A stretch of DNA of 64,000 bases, from NCBI GenBank assembly GCA_024229935.1, contig JAAERX010000077.1, positions 294,389-358,388 of the forward strand, read 5' to 3'. The translations under genes were made by a program, and so were the position numbers. Every line of letters begins with the position of its first letter. The first letter of the stretch is position 1. Shown here in pieces: positions 18,569 to 28,608 of this stretch. The notes beneath the pieces were generated by a model. That model ran no database searches. It saw only the letters and a program-made list of their open reading frames with translations, and was not told where the DNA came from. This DNA comes from Gammaproteobacteria bacterium (GTDB lineage Bacteria; Pseudomonadota; Gammaproteobacteria; Steroidobacterales; GCA-2729495).

Positions 18569-18590
18569 AATTGTGACTCAGGTCACAATT
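18569..18590. promoter_or_regulatory. CRP/Vfr-type palindrome
   Basis: TGTGA-CTCAGG-TCACA is a perfect match to the CRP half-sites with the correct 6-bp spacer, inside a longer perfect 9-bp inverted repeat (AATTGTGAC/GTCACAATT). It lies between the 3' end of gspF and the promoter region of the small acidic gene (start 18421, leftward), about 150 bp upstream. No T-tract follows, so it is unlikely to be a terminator. Confidence 0.6.
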
Positions 18591-18669
18591 TGCACTGAAA
18601 AACAGGTGAGAAAAGGCGCAACCTTTGATACTAAAACGCTTTCAGAGGGTTACTAATCTGCAGAATTCA

Positions 18670-19884
18670 CTAGAGTACAAGTTTGTTCATTTCAAAAATC
18701 GGCAACAACAGGGCAATCACGATGGACAGTACGAGAATGCCCATAAAGATAATCATGCCGGGTTCGAGGATGTTAAGTAATGTTCCGATCAACCCATCCA
18801 TCTCTCTTTCTTGCTGACCTGCAGCCTTAGACAACATTGCTTCTAGCTGGCCACTGGCTTCGCCACTGGAAATAAGATGTATGCATAGCGGTGGAAATTG
18901 TTTGGCTTTACCCAGTGAAGTGCCAATGGGGGCGCCTTCCCTGATACGCAGGGTAGCTTCTTCTACTGCTTCACGCATGGGAGTACTGGTAATGACTTCT
19001 GCAGATATTTTTAAACCTTCAAGTACCGGCACACCACTGCCGGTCATAATGCTGAATGTTCGCATAAAGCGAGCTGTATTGAGCCCACGCAAAATACGAC
19101 CAGTAATGGGTATCCGGAGCATAAAGGCATCAAATTGTTTACGTGGCCCTGATTTTTTTAATACTTGCCTGAATGCGAAGACACCTATCCCAATTAGCAC
19201 AAGAACCAGCCAACCATAACTTTGTAAAAAATCGCTTAATATAATTAATGCAGCGGTAGGCCCAGGCAATTCCTCACCCGTGTTTACGAATACACCAACA
19301 ACCTTTGGTACCACATAGGTCATCATTAAGGTGACAATGAGCAAACAAAACGTTAGCAACACAATTGGATAAATCATGGCATTGCGTATTTTCTGCACAA
19401 GTTCCTGTCGACTCTCGGTGTAATCTGCCAGCCTTTCCAGAACTGCATCTAGATGACCGGACTGCTCACCAGCCCCAACAGTAGCCCGATAAATATCAGG
19501 AAAGGCACGTGGAAAATCTTTCAGTCCATCAGCAAAACTAAAGCCTTCTCGTACTCGGGCACGAACACCCAGCACAATGGTCTTCATGCGGGCATTCTCA
19601 TTTTGCTCACCAACTGCTGCAAGTGCTTCTTCCAGAGGCATGCTGGATTGAACCAGCGTTGCAAGTTGGCGGGTTAATACAGCAAGATCAGATGCTGAGA
19701 GTCCGCTGCCCAGTGAAAAAGAACTTTGCCGGGTTGATTCCTTCTGGGCAGATTCAATTACAGTGATAGGCAACAGATCACGATCACGTAGTTGCTGGCG
19801 TACCTGACGGGCTGTATCGCCCTCGAGTACGCCATGATGCTGCTTCCCATCAGGGTCAACTGCAGTGTATTCAAATGCACCCAT
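18670..19884 (-). CDS. gspF: Type II secretion inner-membrane protein GspF
   Basis: Polytopic platform protein of the type II secretion system, 404 residues. It has the family start FEYTAVDPDGKQHHGVLEGD, two repeated T2SSF domains (about 70-195 and 270-395), and three membrane segments, with LLLPIFEMNKLVL at the C-terminus. It is last in a leftward gspC-D-E-F cluster, 3 bp from gspE. The pseudopilin genes gspG-K and gspL-N are not in the window. Confidence 0.93.
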   Translation of the reverse strand: MGAFEYTAVDPDGKQHHGVLEGDTARQVRQQLRDRDLLPITVIESAQKESTRQSSFSLGSGLSASDLAVLTRQLATLVQSSMPLEEALAAVGEQNENARMKTIVLGVRARVREGFSFADGLKDFPRAFPDIYRATVGAGEQSGHLDAVLERLADYTESRQELVQKIRNAMIYPIVLLTFCLLIVTLMMTYVVPKVVGVFVNTGEELPGPTAALIILSDFLQSYGWLVLVLIGIGVFAFRQVLKKSGPRKQFDAFMLRIPITGRILRGLNTARFMRTFSIMTGSGVPVLEGLKISAEVITSTPMREAVEEATLRIREGAPIGTSLGKAKQFPPLCIHLISSGEASGQLEAMLSKAAGQQEREMDGLIGTLLNILEPGMIIFMGILVLSIVIALLLPIFEMNKLVL

Positions 19885-19887
19885 GAC

Positions 19888-21447
19888 TTAGTCGGCCTGA
19901 GTCACGCGTAATACTTCCTCAAGGGTAGTGATGCCTTCCTTAACTTTGCTAAGACCCTCATGGCGGATGCTTGGTGAGTGTTGACGTGCATATTCTTCAA
20001 GCTCATGTTCACCAGCGCCATCATGAATCATGCGCCGCATATCATCATCAATGGCAACCATTTCATAGATACCACGGCGACCTTTGTACCCCTGATTGGG
20101 CTCACCTTCAGCAGGTCGGTAAAGGGTAGGTGGGGCCGCAACATCAGCCCCCAGTAGTTCACACTCATAATCAGATGCTGTGTAGGACTGACAGGTTTCA
20201 GCATCAAGCACCCGTACCAGTCGTTGTGCGATAACACCAATCAGGCTTGAAGACAGCAAAAAAGGCTCCACACCCATATCTCTAAGCCGTGTAACTGCAC
20301 CCACTGCTGTATTAGTGTGCAGGGTTGACAGCACAAGGTGACCCGTAAGGCTTGCCTGTACTGCTATTTCAGCCGTCTCAAGGTCACGAATCTCACCTAC
20401 CATCACTACATCAGGGTCCTGACGCAAAATGGCGCGTAAACCACGGGCAAAGGTCATATCAACCTTGGTATTCACCTGAGTCTGACCAATCCCGTCAAAG
20501 TAATATTCGATCGGGTCTTCAACGGTCATGATATTGCGTGTGTTGTCGTTAATTCTTTCCAGTGCGGCATAGAGTGTTGTGGTCTTACCAGAACCTGTAG
20601 GCCCGGTAACGAGCAATATGCCATGTGGTCGATGAATTAGCTGGTCAGTCGTCTTTTGGGTTACGGCATTCATACCAAGACCTTCCAAACTGATACGACC
20701 CGCTTGCTTATCTAGCAATCGCAACACCACACGTTCACCGTGACTGGATGGCATTGTTGATACACGTACATCAACAGCACGCCCGGCTATACGTACTGAA
20801 ATCCGACCGTCCTGTGGTAAACGTTTTTCAGCAATATCCAGCTTGGACATGACCTTAATACGTGAAACTACAAGTGGCGCTACAGCACGTCTAGACTGCA
20901 AGACTTCTTTCATTACTCCATCAATACGGAACCGGACTACCAGTCGATTTTCAAAGGGCTCTATATGAATATCAGACGCACTTTCCTTGATAGCAGAAGT
21001 GAGGATGGCATTGATGAGCCGAATAATGGGAGCATCATCATCAGCTTCAAGTAAATCTGAAGGTTCAGGGAGATCCTGTGCTACTTGTAGCAGGTCAGTA
21101 TCATCTTCCAGACCTTCAACCATTTGCCGGGTGTTGTTGCCTTCACTTTCATAGATTTGCTGTAACAGTTCTTCAAACTTGTCTGCATCTACAAGCTCCA
21201 TTGCCAGTGTGACACCTATGATTCTGCGTACCTCCGAAAGAGAAGAGGGTGAAGAACCACGTTTAACAATTGCTTTCAGGCTACCATCTTCGGCATTCGT
21301 AACAATCACGCCATGACGGCGTGCGAAACTGAAAGACAAGGGAGGCGCATTCCGTTCCAATGAATCAACCACAGAACTGCTTGAGGGTTCAGGCAAAGGT
21401 ATGTCTGTTTCGATGCCCAAACTATCGCTGTCCCCAGGGGTAGCCAT
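19888..21447 (-). CDS. gspE: Type II secretion ATPase GspE
   Basis: Cytoplasmic hexameric ATPase that powers pseudopilus assembly, 519 residues. The N-terminal domain (about 1-150) is followed by the ATPase core, with Walker A GPTGSGKTT near 281-289, the Asp box, Walker B VMVGEIRD, and the His-box TGHLVLSTLHTN. The tetracysteine zinc motif that most GspE proteins carry near the C-terminus is missing: the CxxC pairs are replaced by LDAETCQSY and RPAEGEPNQGY, with two residues deleted. The stop overlaps the gspD region by one base at 21447. Confidence 0.93.
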   Translation of the reverse strand: MATPGDSDSLGIETDIPLPEPSSSSVVDSLERNAPPLSFSFARRHGVIVTNAEDGSLKAIVKRGSSPSSLSEVRRIIGVTLAMELVDADKFEELLQQIYESEGNNTRQMVEGLEDDTDLLQVAQDLPEPSDLLEADDDAPIIRLINAILTSAIKESASDIHIEPFENRLVVRFRIDGVMKEVLQSRRAVAPLVVSRIKVMSKLDIAEKRLPQDGRISVRIAGRAVDVRVSTMPSSHGERVVLRLLDKQAGRISLEGLGMNAVTQKTTDQLIHRPHGILLVTGPTGSGKTTTLYAALERINDNTRNIMTVEDPIEYYFDGIGQTQVNTKVDMTFARGLRAILRQDPDVVMVGEIRDLETAEIAVQASLTGHLVLSTLHTNTAVGAVTRLRDMGVEPFLLSSSLIGVIAQRLVRVLDAETCQSYTASDYECELLGADVAAPPTLYRPAEGEPNQGYKGRRGIYEMVAIDDDMRRMIHDGAGEHELEEYARQHSPSIRHEGLSKVKEGITTLEEVLRVTQAD

Positions 21448-23558
21448 TATTCGGCCCCGGCATCACTTTCAGTTGTAGCTTCAGGTTTGGGTGTTTGCAA
21501 GGTGCGCAAATCAATTACCGTTGTTTCAGGCGAACCTTCTTCCTCACGGGTATCAGTATCTTCCTGAAGTCCATTTAATGCTTCTTCTGGTTCCGCTTGT
21601 GGCAAAGTACGTAAATCTAAAACAGGTGCTTTTTCTGAACTTAGTTCAGGCAAAACTGGCAGTGACATATCCTGAATTAAGGATCGGCCCTTGTCCCTTT
21701 CAGCCAATTGCATATTACGGATTGTTCGATACTTTGCATTGGTTTCATAAGCAGTTTCAACATTATCACGCAGAATTGTTGGTTTGATAAAAATCATCAA
21801 ATTAGTCTTAACGACTTCAGTTCGGGTCGCTCGAAATAGTGCGCCAATCAGTGGAAGGCTGCCAAGTATGGGTACACGTTGTTCTACATCCCGCATTTCA
21901 TCCTGAATAAGGCCGCCAAGCACCAGGGTACCGGCATCATCAACTATGACTGATGTCGTGATAGTTCGGTTATTAGTGATCAAATCAACTGCTGCTGTAC
22001 TGCTTGCAAGGCTGGAAACCTCTTGATCAATTTCCAGTAAAATAGCATCTCCTTCATTGATCTGAGGGGTTATTTTAAGTGTTAACCCAACCTGTTCACG
22101 TTCAACGGTCTGGAAAGGATTAACCGAACCGTCTGCACTACCGGTATTGCTATAACTACCTGTGACAAAGGGCACTTCCTGTCCGACATTAATCTCAGCT
22201 TCTTCATTATCCATCGTTACCAGTGTTGGAGTAGCCATGATATTAGTGTCAGCATCAGCCTCCAGCGCTTGAATCAGGCCCACAAAGCTCGTGCCAGAGT
22301 CAGACACACTACCAATACCGAAATTGGCGCCACTCGCTAATGCACCGGCAACTTTTTCAACAGATTCATCAATAACGCCGGCCAACCCGACAATACCGGG
22401 AGTGACATTGGGAAAATTAGTTGCTGCTGCAATTGTGCCCTGGTTATAGACTGCCCAGGTAATTCCAAGTTCGGCAGTTTTTTGTGCTGATACCTCAACA
22501 ATGATGGCCTCGACCAGAACCTGGGCACGGCGTATATCAATCTTATCGATAACACCCATCATTGCCCGCATGGTTTTAGGTGGAGCAGTAATTACCAGTG
22601 CGTTGGTCTGCTCATCGGCCCAGATGGTTATATCTGTGGCTGACTGGGGACCCGCCTCGAGACCGCCGGAGGAGCGGTTGTATTGGGTTTCAAGTTTGGT
22701 GGCCAGATCCAGAGCATCTGAATAACGCAGGTAACGTACGCGGGTATCACCACCGTCCTCAAGTGGTGTATCTAAATGCGCTATCAGTGTACGTAACCGT
22801 AATCGATCTGCTTTATCACCACTAATCAGTATGCTGTTAGTGCGCTCATCAGCAACAACAGTCGTGCTGCGTCCAGCATTTTCAGCACCCGTACCTTGTT
22901 GCAGTGAGCTCACCACACGTACCGTTTCTGCTGCTGAAGCATGATTTAAACGTATAACTTCGTACTCTTCATCACTGGACTGATCTATACGACGAATAAT
23001 AGACATGATCCGGTCAACATTGGCAGAGCGGTCTGAGATAATGAGCATATTAGAAGCAGGGTGGGCAGCAAGATGCCCGTACTGTGGGATCAGTGGTCGC
23101 AGGATAGGCACCAACTGAGCTGCAGCTACATTTTTGACCTGTACAATTTTGGTGACAATGTCGTCAGCACGACGATTACCTGCGGCAGCATCTTCCCAGC
23201 CCGGCAATTGGCGTGCATTAGCATCCGGTAAAATTTTAATTACGCTACCGGAAGGGACGGCGACATAACCATAGACCTGCAGGATAGATAAAAAAGCCTC
23301 GTAAAAAGCTTCAGCAGACATAGGTGTAGACGACACCATGGTCACCTGGGCCTTAACACGTGGATCAATAATAAAGTTTTTGCCGGTTACAGCACCTACC
23401 GCTTCGATAATCTGCTCTATATCGGCATCTTTATAATTAGGGGTTATGGTTGCCTGAGCTAATACCGGCAGTGATTTTGTAGCCAAAAACAGCGTTACTA
23501 TGCAGGCAATAAACAGTGTTGTGATAGCTCTCATCCGTGAGCGCATAGTTGGGTTCAT
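21447..23558 (-). CDS. gspD: Type II secretion secretin GspD
   Basis: Outer-membrane channel of the type II system, 703 residues. A signal peptide (about 1-34, cleavage after VLAQA) precedes the N0-N3 domains and the secretin domain, with VPFVTGSY, TLKITPQIN and VPILGSLPLIGALF. The last 95 residues form an acidic, Pro/Glu-rich tail with two similar motifs (LDLRTLPQ and IDLRTLQT). It overlaps gspC by 4 bp and gspE by one base. Confidence 0.94.
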   Translation of the reverse strand: MNPTMRSRMRAITTLFIACIVTLFLATKSLPVLAQATITPNYKDADIEQIIEAVGAVTGKNFIIDPRVKAQVTMVSSTPMSAEAFYEAFLSILQVYGYVAVPSGSVIKILPDANARQLPGWEDAAAGNRRADDIVTKIVQVKNVAAAQLVPILRPLIPQYGHLAAHPASNMLIISDRSANVDRIMSIIRRIDQSSDEEYEVIRLNHASAAETVRVVSSLQQGTGAENAGRSTTVVADERTNSILISGDKADRLRLRTLIAHLDTPLEDGGDTRVRYLRYSDALDLATKLETQYNRSSGGLEAGPQSATDITIWADEQTNALVITAPPKTMRAMMGVIDKIDIRRAQVLVEAIIVEVSAQKTAELGITWAVYNQGTIAAATNFPNVTPGIVGLAGVIDESVEKVAGALASGANFGIGSVSDSGTSFVGLIQALEADADTNIMATPTLVTMDNEEAEINVGQEVPFVTGSYSNTGSADGSVNPFQTVEREQVGLTLKITPQINEGDAILLEIDQEVSSLASSTAAVDLITNNRTITTSVIVDDAGTLVLGGLIQDEMRDVEQRVPILGSLPLIGALFRATRTEVVKTNLMIFIKPTILRDNVETAYETNAKYRTIRNMQLAERDKGRSLIQDMSLPVLPELSSEKAPVLDLRTLPQAEPEEALNGLQEDTDTREEEGSPETTVIDLRTLQTPKPEATTESDAGAE

Positions 23559-24475
23559 TGCTGATCCCCTGAAGCAGAATTCATCTGGGTACTGTCTACA
23601 GTAACTACCATTGGTTGACCAGCCCTTTCTATAACGACAGTAATCTGCGTTGCAGACCCTATTTCCTTAAAAACTTCCATACCACTTTGCAGATTATTCA
23701 TAGCCTGGCCATTAACTTCTGTGACCAGATCGCCTGGTCTGAACCCCAGTGCTGCAAATTTACGCCTGTCACGTCCAGGATAAATACGGTAGCCCTTTAG
23801 CTCACCATTAGGCATAAATGGCTGCGGCCTGAGTATATCTGTGAATGATGAAGCAGGTTGGTTTGATGTTCTACCGCCTGTAAAACCACCAGAGCGCCGG
23901 GCATTTGAGGACTGCATAGGCGTAGACATCTGCTGCCCAAGCGCTTGACTGAGTTTTGGTAGCCGCAGTGTTTCAAGTGCACCAGCACGGTTTAAAATAA
24001 CACGGTCTGCATGTACTTCGTGTAATACAGCGCCCCCGGGAAGCCTGTCCTTTAGAAAATAAACTTCACCTTTCCCTTTACCGTCCGCAATTATGGCATG
24101 TGCCATTGCTGGATCATCTGCTGCAATTGCACCATGAAGTTTCAGGTTAAGCCGTGTTTCAGGTGCATCTAAAGTAGCAGTAATGACAGGTTCTGCTCCG
24201 GGTACACCAAATAAATGAGCAGCAGTGATTACTCCAAAGTCTGTTTGGCCAGAGGCATTAATTGGCCTTGAAGAACTGGGTGTAGTTGGGACTTTAACGC
24301 GCCAGTCAAACTCATCCTGTTGAGGCAGTAGAACCCATACCAACTTGGACAAATACCAGGCAAGCATAATAACTAACACGATAGAGCTGATATGCGGCAA
24401 ATTCTGATTGGCAGAATTTACCCAGTGGCTTGCTGGTTTAGCCTTAATGAAATCGATTTTATGTATAAGATCCAT
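23555..24475 (-). CDS. gspC: Type II secretion protein GspC
   Basis: Bitopic inner-membrane protein that links the platform to the secretin, 306 residues. One membrane segment near residues 28-50 is followed by a periplasmic homology-region domain (about 80-175), a low-complexity linker (RRSGGFTGGR), and a C-terminal PDZ domain (about 210-295, LGFRPGDLVTEVNGQAM). First gene of the gspC-D-E-F run; its promoter must lie in the 24476-24829 gap. Confidence 0.9.
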   Translation of the reverse strand: MDLIHKIDFIKAKPASHWVNSANQNLPHISSIVLVIMLAWYLSKLVWVLLPQQDEFDWRVKVPTTPSSSRPINASGQTDFGVITAAHLFGVPGAEPVITATLDAPETRLNLKLHGAIAADDPAMAHAIIADGKGKGEVYFLKDRLPGGAVLHEVHADRVILNRAGALETLRLPKLSQALGQQMSTPMQSSNARRSGGFTGGRTSNQPASSFTDILRPQPFMPNGELKGYRIYPGRDRRKFAALGFRPGDLVTEVNGQAMNNLQSGMEVFKEIGSATQITVVIERAGQPMVVTVDSTQMNSASGDQQ

Positions 24476-24829
24476 ACCATTCGGACTTTAATAGGTTTTT
24501 CCGTTTGATTCAGTTAGCTGTGTCCAGGATGGCTCAATTTAGCGAATTTTGTTAAATGTGACCAAACGTCGCCAAACGGACCAGAGGTAAGAGCCGATGA
24601 TTTATTTATTATCATAGTCAATGGCTTGCGGTACTTTCAAAGAAATATTCTAATAAACGGCACTGCAATACCCACCTTAGTATTGTGCATCTGCAGCTAA
24701 CAGAGACATTCTAAGGAATCATGTGAATGACCAATACTGACTAAAGCATGCGCGGTTCATGTGATGATTTGCCTAAACGCTGTAGAATGATTCCAGAATT
24801 AATAGACACTGTATGGGCCCCTAAAACAC
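24476..24829. promoter_or_regulatory. Divergent gspC/clpS intergenic region
   Basis: 354 bp without a coding frame, between divergent gspC and clpS; promoters for both must lie here. The only structure I see is a short direct repeat CCAAACG (twice, near 24562-24580, spaced about 10 bp) on the gspC side, and AT-rich stretches near 24600-24660. No convincing -35/-10 pair stands out. Confidence 0.35.
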
Positions 24830-25168
24830 ATGCCTGAAGAAGAAAAAAAGGAATTCCTGGAGTCCCCTGATGAGGAACGTGGACTTGTAGTTGAGGAATC
24901 CAGGCCTGAACTGAAAAAGCCACCGCTTTATCAGGTTCTGCTGCTTAATGATGATTACACACCGATGGATTTTGTAGTAGAGGTTCTGGAAATGATCTTC
25001 AGTATGGATAGACAAAAAGCCACACGGGTCATGCTTGAGGTTCATACCAAAGGTAAGGGCCGCTGCGGTGTCTTCACATATGAAATTGCTGAAACAAAGG
25101 TGGCACAGGTTGGCAGTTACGCTCAACAACACCAGCACCCTTTATTATCAACTCTTGAGGAGATCTGA
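24830..25168 (+). CDS. clpS: ATP-dependent Clp protease adaptor ClpS
   Basis: N-recognin that binds N-terminal Phe, Leu, Trp and Tyr and delivers N-degron substrates to ClpAP, 112 residues. The core has [20 protein letters not shown] with the ligand-binding NDD.TPM residues, and the later [20 protein letters not shown]. It is 5 bp from clpA and cotranscribed with it. Confidence 0.95.
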   Translation: MPEEEKKEFLESPDEERGLVVEESRPELKKPPLYQVLLLNDDYTPMDFVVEVLEMIFSMDRQKATRVMLEVHTKGKGRCGVFTYEIAETKVAQVGSYAQQHQHPLLSTLEEI

Positions 25169-25173
25169 ACTCG

Positions 25174-27471
25174 ATGTTAAGCACAGAACTTGAGTACTGT
25201 CTAAATGAAGCTTTTGAGCATGCCCGCACTAGTCGACATGAATTTATAACAGTCGAGCATCTGCTTCTTGGGATATCTGATATTCCCGGTGTCGTTGAAG
25301 CATTGCGTTCTTGTGGTGCTGATCTGCCACGATTACGTAAAGATTTGCAGGATCATATTGATGAAACCACACCACATCTGGGAGGTGATGCTGAACAGGA
25401 GGTTGCTCCTACTCTTGGTTTTCAACGTGTATTACAACGAGCGGTTTATCACATCCAGTCCAGCGGAAAAAAAGAAGTAACCGGTGTTAACGTACTTATA
25501 GCTATTTTTGGCGAGAAACAAACACATGCAGTGTATTTACTGGGAATTCAGGAAATCAGCCGACTCGATGTTGTTAACTTTATCTCGCATGGCTTTACAA
25601 AATTAAACGAGGGCGAACTCGAAGATGGTGCTTCAGATGATGCAGCAGAACTGGAAGGAGAGGCATCTAAAAGTGCACTGGATCAATTTACAACCAACCT
25701 AAATGAAAAGGCCAAAGAAGGAAAAATTGACCCTCTCATAGGTCGCGACGCTGAAATACAACGCACGATTCAGGTTCTGTGCCGACGACGAAAAAACAAC
25801 CCACTTTATGCAGGTGAATCAGGCGTAGGAAAAACAGCTCTGGCGGAAGGTCTTGCCAAGCGTATTACTGATGGTGACGTACCCGACATACTAACTAATG
25901 CCACTATCTATTCATTAGACATGGGTTCGCTACTCGCAGGCACCAAATACCGAGGTGATTTCGAAAAGCGTATGAAAGTCATTCTTTCTGAACTCAGCAA
26001 GGACCCTGGCGCTATTTTATTTATCGACGAAATTCATACCGTTATTGGTGCGGGTGCAGCATCAGGAGGTGTACTTGATGCATCTAACCTGATCAAACCT
26101 GTACTGGCAAATGGTGAATTACGTTGTATAGGCTCCACAACTTATCGTGAATATCGGCATATTTTTGAAAAGGATCATGCTTTGGCTCGGCGCTTCCAGA
26201 AAATTGATATAGATGAGCCGAGTATCGAAGAAACAGTGGACATCTTAAAAGGCTTGCGCTCCCGCTTCGAGGAGCATCATGAAGTGAGCTACAGTGATGA
26301 AGCTATGCAGGCCGCTGCTGAGCTCTCTGCAAGACACATAAACGAACGTCATTTGCCGGATAAAGCAATTGATGTAATTGATGAAGCAGGAGCCAGCGTA
26401 CGCCTGATGAAGGCTGCTGACAGGCCGAAACTAATTGATGTGGCAAATATTGAGGACATTGTTGCACGTATAGCGCGTATTCCTCCCAAGAGCGTCTCAG
26501 CCTCAGACCGGAACCTGCTGCGCAATATTGAACGTGACCTCAAACTTGTTATTTTCGGGCAGGACAAAGCTATAGCCACATTATCATCAGCAATCAAAAT
26601 GGCACGCTCAGGCTTACGTGAAGAAGAAAAGCCTGTAGGTGCATTTTTGTTTGCAGGCCCCACCGGTGTAGGCAAAACAGAAGTCTCACGTCAACTGGCC
26701 TATTGCCTTGGTATTGAATTAATACGCTTTGATATGTCGGAATACATGGAGCGCCACACTGTTTCACGTTTAATAGGCGCACCACCTGGCTACGTTGGCT
26801 TTGACCAGGGTGGCTTATTGACTGAAGCCGTTAGTCGCAATCCTCATGCAGTACTGTTACTTGATGAAATAGAAAAAGCCCATCCAGAAGTTTTCAACCT
26901 GTTATTGCAGGTTATGGATCACGGCACGCTGACCGATAATAATGGACGCAAGGCTGACTTTCGTAATGTGATTATGATCATGACAACAAATGCCGGAGCC
27001 CGTGAAATGAGTCGCTCATCAATGGGATTCACTCAGCAGGATCATGCCAGTGACGGCATGACGGCACTCAATAATTTGTTTACACCTGAATTCCGTAATC
27101 GTCTCGATTCAACAATTCAATTTGAACCGCTGGACAAAGACTCCGTATTACGTGTTGTTGATAAGCTGATTGTTGAATTGGAGGCACAACTAGAATCCAA
27201 TAATGTAACCCTTGAACTGGAGGATGCCGCACGTAAATTAATTGCCAGCGAAGGTTACGACCCAAAGATGGGTGCACGGCCAATGGCACGCGTTATTCAG
27301 GAGAAAGTCAAACGACCACTGGCTGAGAAGCTATTGTTTGGTGATCTTGTCGATGGGGGGCATGCAATCATTACGGTAAATAGCGATGGTGAACTTGAAC
27401 TGCAATCCTTTGCGGAACCCAAGAAGATTGAGCATAAAGCCAGTAAGCCAGACGCACGATCATCTGTATAA
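25174..27471 (+). CDS. clpA: ATP-dependent Clp protease ATP-binding subunit ClpA
   Basis: AAA+ unfoldase of the ClpAP protease, 765 residues. It has an N-terminal ClpS-binding Clp repeat domain (1-140), a first AAA module with Walker A GESGVGKT near 215, and a second with GPTGVGKTE near 495. It lacks the middle coiled coil of ClpB. Preceded by GAGGAG. With ClpS and Aat it gives three components of the N-degron pathway; clpP is not in the window. Confidence 0.96.
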   Translation: MLSTELEYCLNEAFEHARTSRHEFITVEHLLLGISDIPGVVEALRSCGADLPRLRKDLQDHIDETTPHLGGDAEQEVAPTLGFQRVLQRAVYHIQSSGKKEVTGVNVLIAIFGEKQTHAVYLLGIQEISRLDVVNFISHGFTKLNEGELEDGASDDAAELEGEASKSALDQFTTNLNEKAKEGKIDPLIGRDAEIQRTIQVLCRRRKNNPLYAGESGVGKTALAEGLAKRITDGDVPDILTNATIYSLDMGSLLAGTKYRGDFEKRMKVILSELSKDPGAILFIDEIHTVIGAGAASGGVLDASNLIKPVLANGELRCIGSTTYREYRHIFEKDHALARRFQKIDIDEPSIEETVDILKGLRSRFEEHHEVSYSDEAMQAAAELSARHINERHLPDKAIDVIDEAGASVRLMKAADRPKLIDVANIEDIVARIARIPPKSVSASDRNLLRNIERDLKLVIFGQDKAIATLSSAIKMARSGLREEEKPVGAFLFAGPTGVGKTEVSRQLAYCLGIELIRFDMSEYMERHTVSRLIGAPPGYVGFDQGGLLTEAVSRNPHAVLLLDEIEKAHPEVFNLLLQVMDHGTLTDNNGRKADFRNVIMIMTTNAGAREMSRSSMGFTQQDHASDGMTALNNLFTPEFRNRLDSTIQFEPLDKDSVLRVVDKLIVELEAQLESNNVTLELEDAARKLIASEGYDPKMGARPMARVIQEKVKRPLAEKLLFGDLVDGGHAIITVNSDGELELQSFAEPKKIEHKASKPDARSSV

Positions 27472-27533
27472 GCTTATTTGAATAGTTTGATCTATAGCAG
27501 GTCTATTAAGAAGGCGCAGTATAAGCGGGTTAT

Positions 27534-27752
27534 TTAACGTGACCGGTAAATAATACGTCCCTTGCTGAGATCATAAGGTGTCAGCTCCACGGTCACGCTA
27601 TCGCCCGTCAGGATGCGAATATAGTGTTTGCGCATCTTTCCTGAAATATGAGCCGTAACTATATGGCCATTTTCCAGTTCAACCTTGAAGGTCGTATTGG
27701 GCAGGGTGTCTACGACAATGCCGTCCATTTGTATGGCTTCTTCCTTTGCCAT
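27534..27752 (-). CDS. infA: Translation initiation factor IF-1
   Basis: Seventy-two-residue OB-fold factor ([36 protein letters not shown]) that occupies the ribosomal A site during initiation. It is convergent with clpA and downstream of aat on the minus strand. The clpA-infA-aat order is common in gammaproteobacteria. Confidence 0.97.
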   Translation of the reverse strand: MAKEEAIQMDGIVVDTLPNTTFKVELENGHIVTAHISGKMRKHYIRILTGDSVTVELTPYDLSKGRIIYRSR

Positions 27753-27861
27753 CGGTTTTAACTATCTCTCTGTATTGCTTAGTAGTGGGCGGGCGCATTG
27801 TGCAAGAACCCGGAGACCTAAGCAAGCTGAATAACATACCGGATTATGCCCGCCACGTGGA

Positions 27862-28608
27862 TTAAGCCTCTCGGTGCCTGATCAGACCATCCAATATGGA
27901 CTTTTTTGGAGCACAGAAGGTGAATTGAGTTGAAGCCTGTGTATTGTCTGCCAGCCGCTTTAAAAAGGCCTGACGTGGAATTTCAACCATACCAAGTGTA
28001 GTGAGATGAGGTGAGCTAAGCTGGCAGTCAATGAGACTAACACCTGCTTGTGGACAGAGCTCAGCCAATGCTGTTAGCGCAACCTTGGAACCATTACTGA
28101 TAGTGCTGAACATTGACTCACCGAAAAACAGCTCACCAAGCCGTATACCGTAAATACCTCCAGCTAGTTTTCCCTTAAACCAGCATTCTATGGAGTGGGC
28201 ATAGCCTAATTCATGCAAGGATGTATAGGCGGCTAGCATTTCAGCCGTTATCCAGGTGCCATGATCCCCACGGTTCTGCGCACAGCCTTTTACAATACGG
28301 GCAAAACAATTATTAACTGAATATTCCCAACCACCTCGTCGGAGCATGCGAATCAGGCTGCGTGACTTGTGAAATTGCACCGGCTCTAAAACAGCTCTTG
28401 GGTCGGGAGACCACCATAGGATGGGCTGGCCAGCATTGAACCAGGGGAAAATTCCACGTGTGTATGCAGCTATCAGCCGCTCAGGAGAGAGGTCACCCCC
28501 AATAGCCAGCAGGCCATCAGGGTAACCCAGCGCTACACCCATAGTAGCTGGGTCCGGAAATGAATCCACTGGGTCTTCCGGCCTGATAGCTTGCAACCGA
28601 AACCCCAT
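27862..28608 (-). CDS. aat: Leucyl/phenylalanyl-tRNA--protein transferase
   Basis: Adds Leu or Phe to proteins with N-terminal Lys or Arg, creating degrons recognised by ClpS. At 248 residues it shows GLLAIGGDLSPERLIAAYTRGIFPWF, WWSPDPRAVL and GGIYGIRLGELFFGESMFS. The start overlaps the stop of the FemAB-like gene at 28608. The arginyl/leucyl transferase gene (bpt/ate) that frequently accompanies aat and infA is not present between them. Confidence 0.95.
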   Translation of the reverse strand: MGFRLQAIRPEDPVDSFPDPATMGVALGYPDGLLAIGGDLSPERLIAAYTRGIFPWFNAGQPILWWSPDPRAVLEPVQFHKSRSLIRMLRRGGWEYSVNNCFARIVKGCAQNRGDHGTWITAEMLAAYTSLHELGYAHSIECWFKGKLAGGIYGIRLGELFFGESMFSTISNGSKVALTALAELCPQAGVSLIDCQLSSPHLTTLGMVEIPRQAFLKRLADNTQASTQFTFCAPKKSILDGLIRHREA

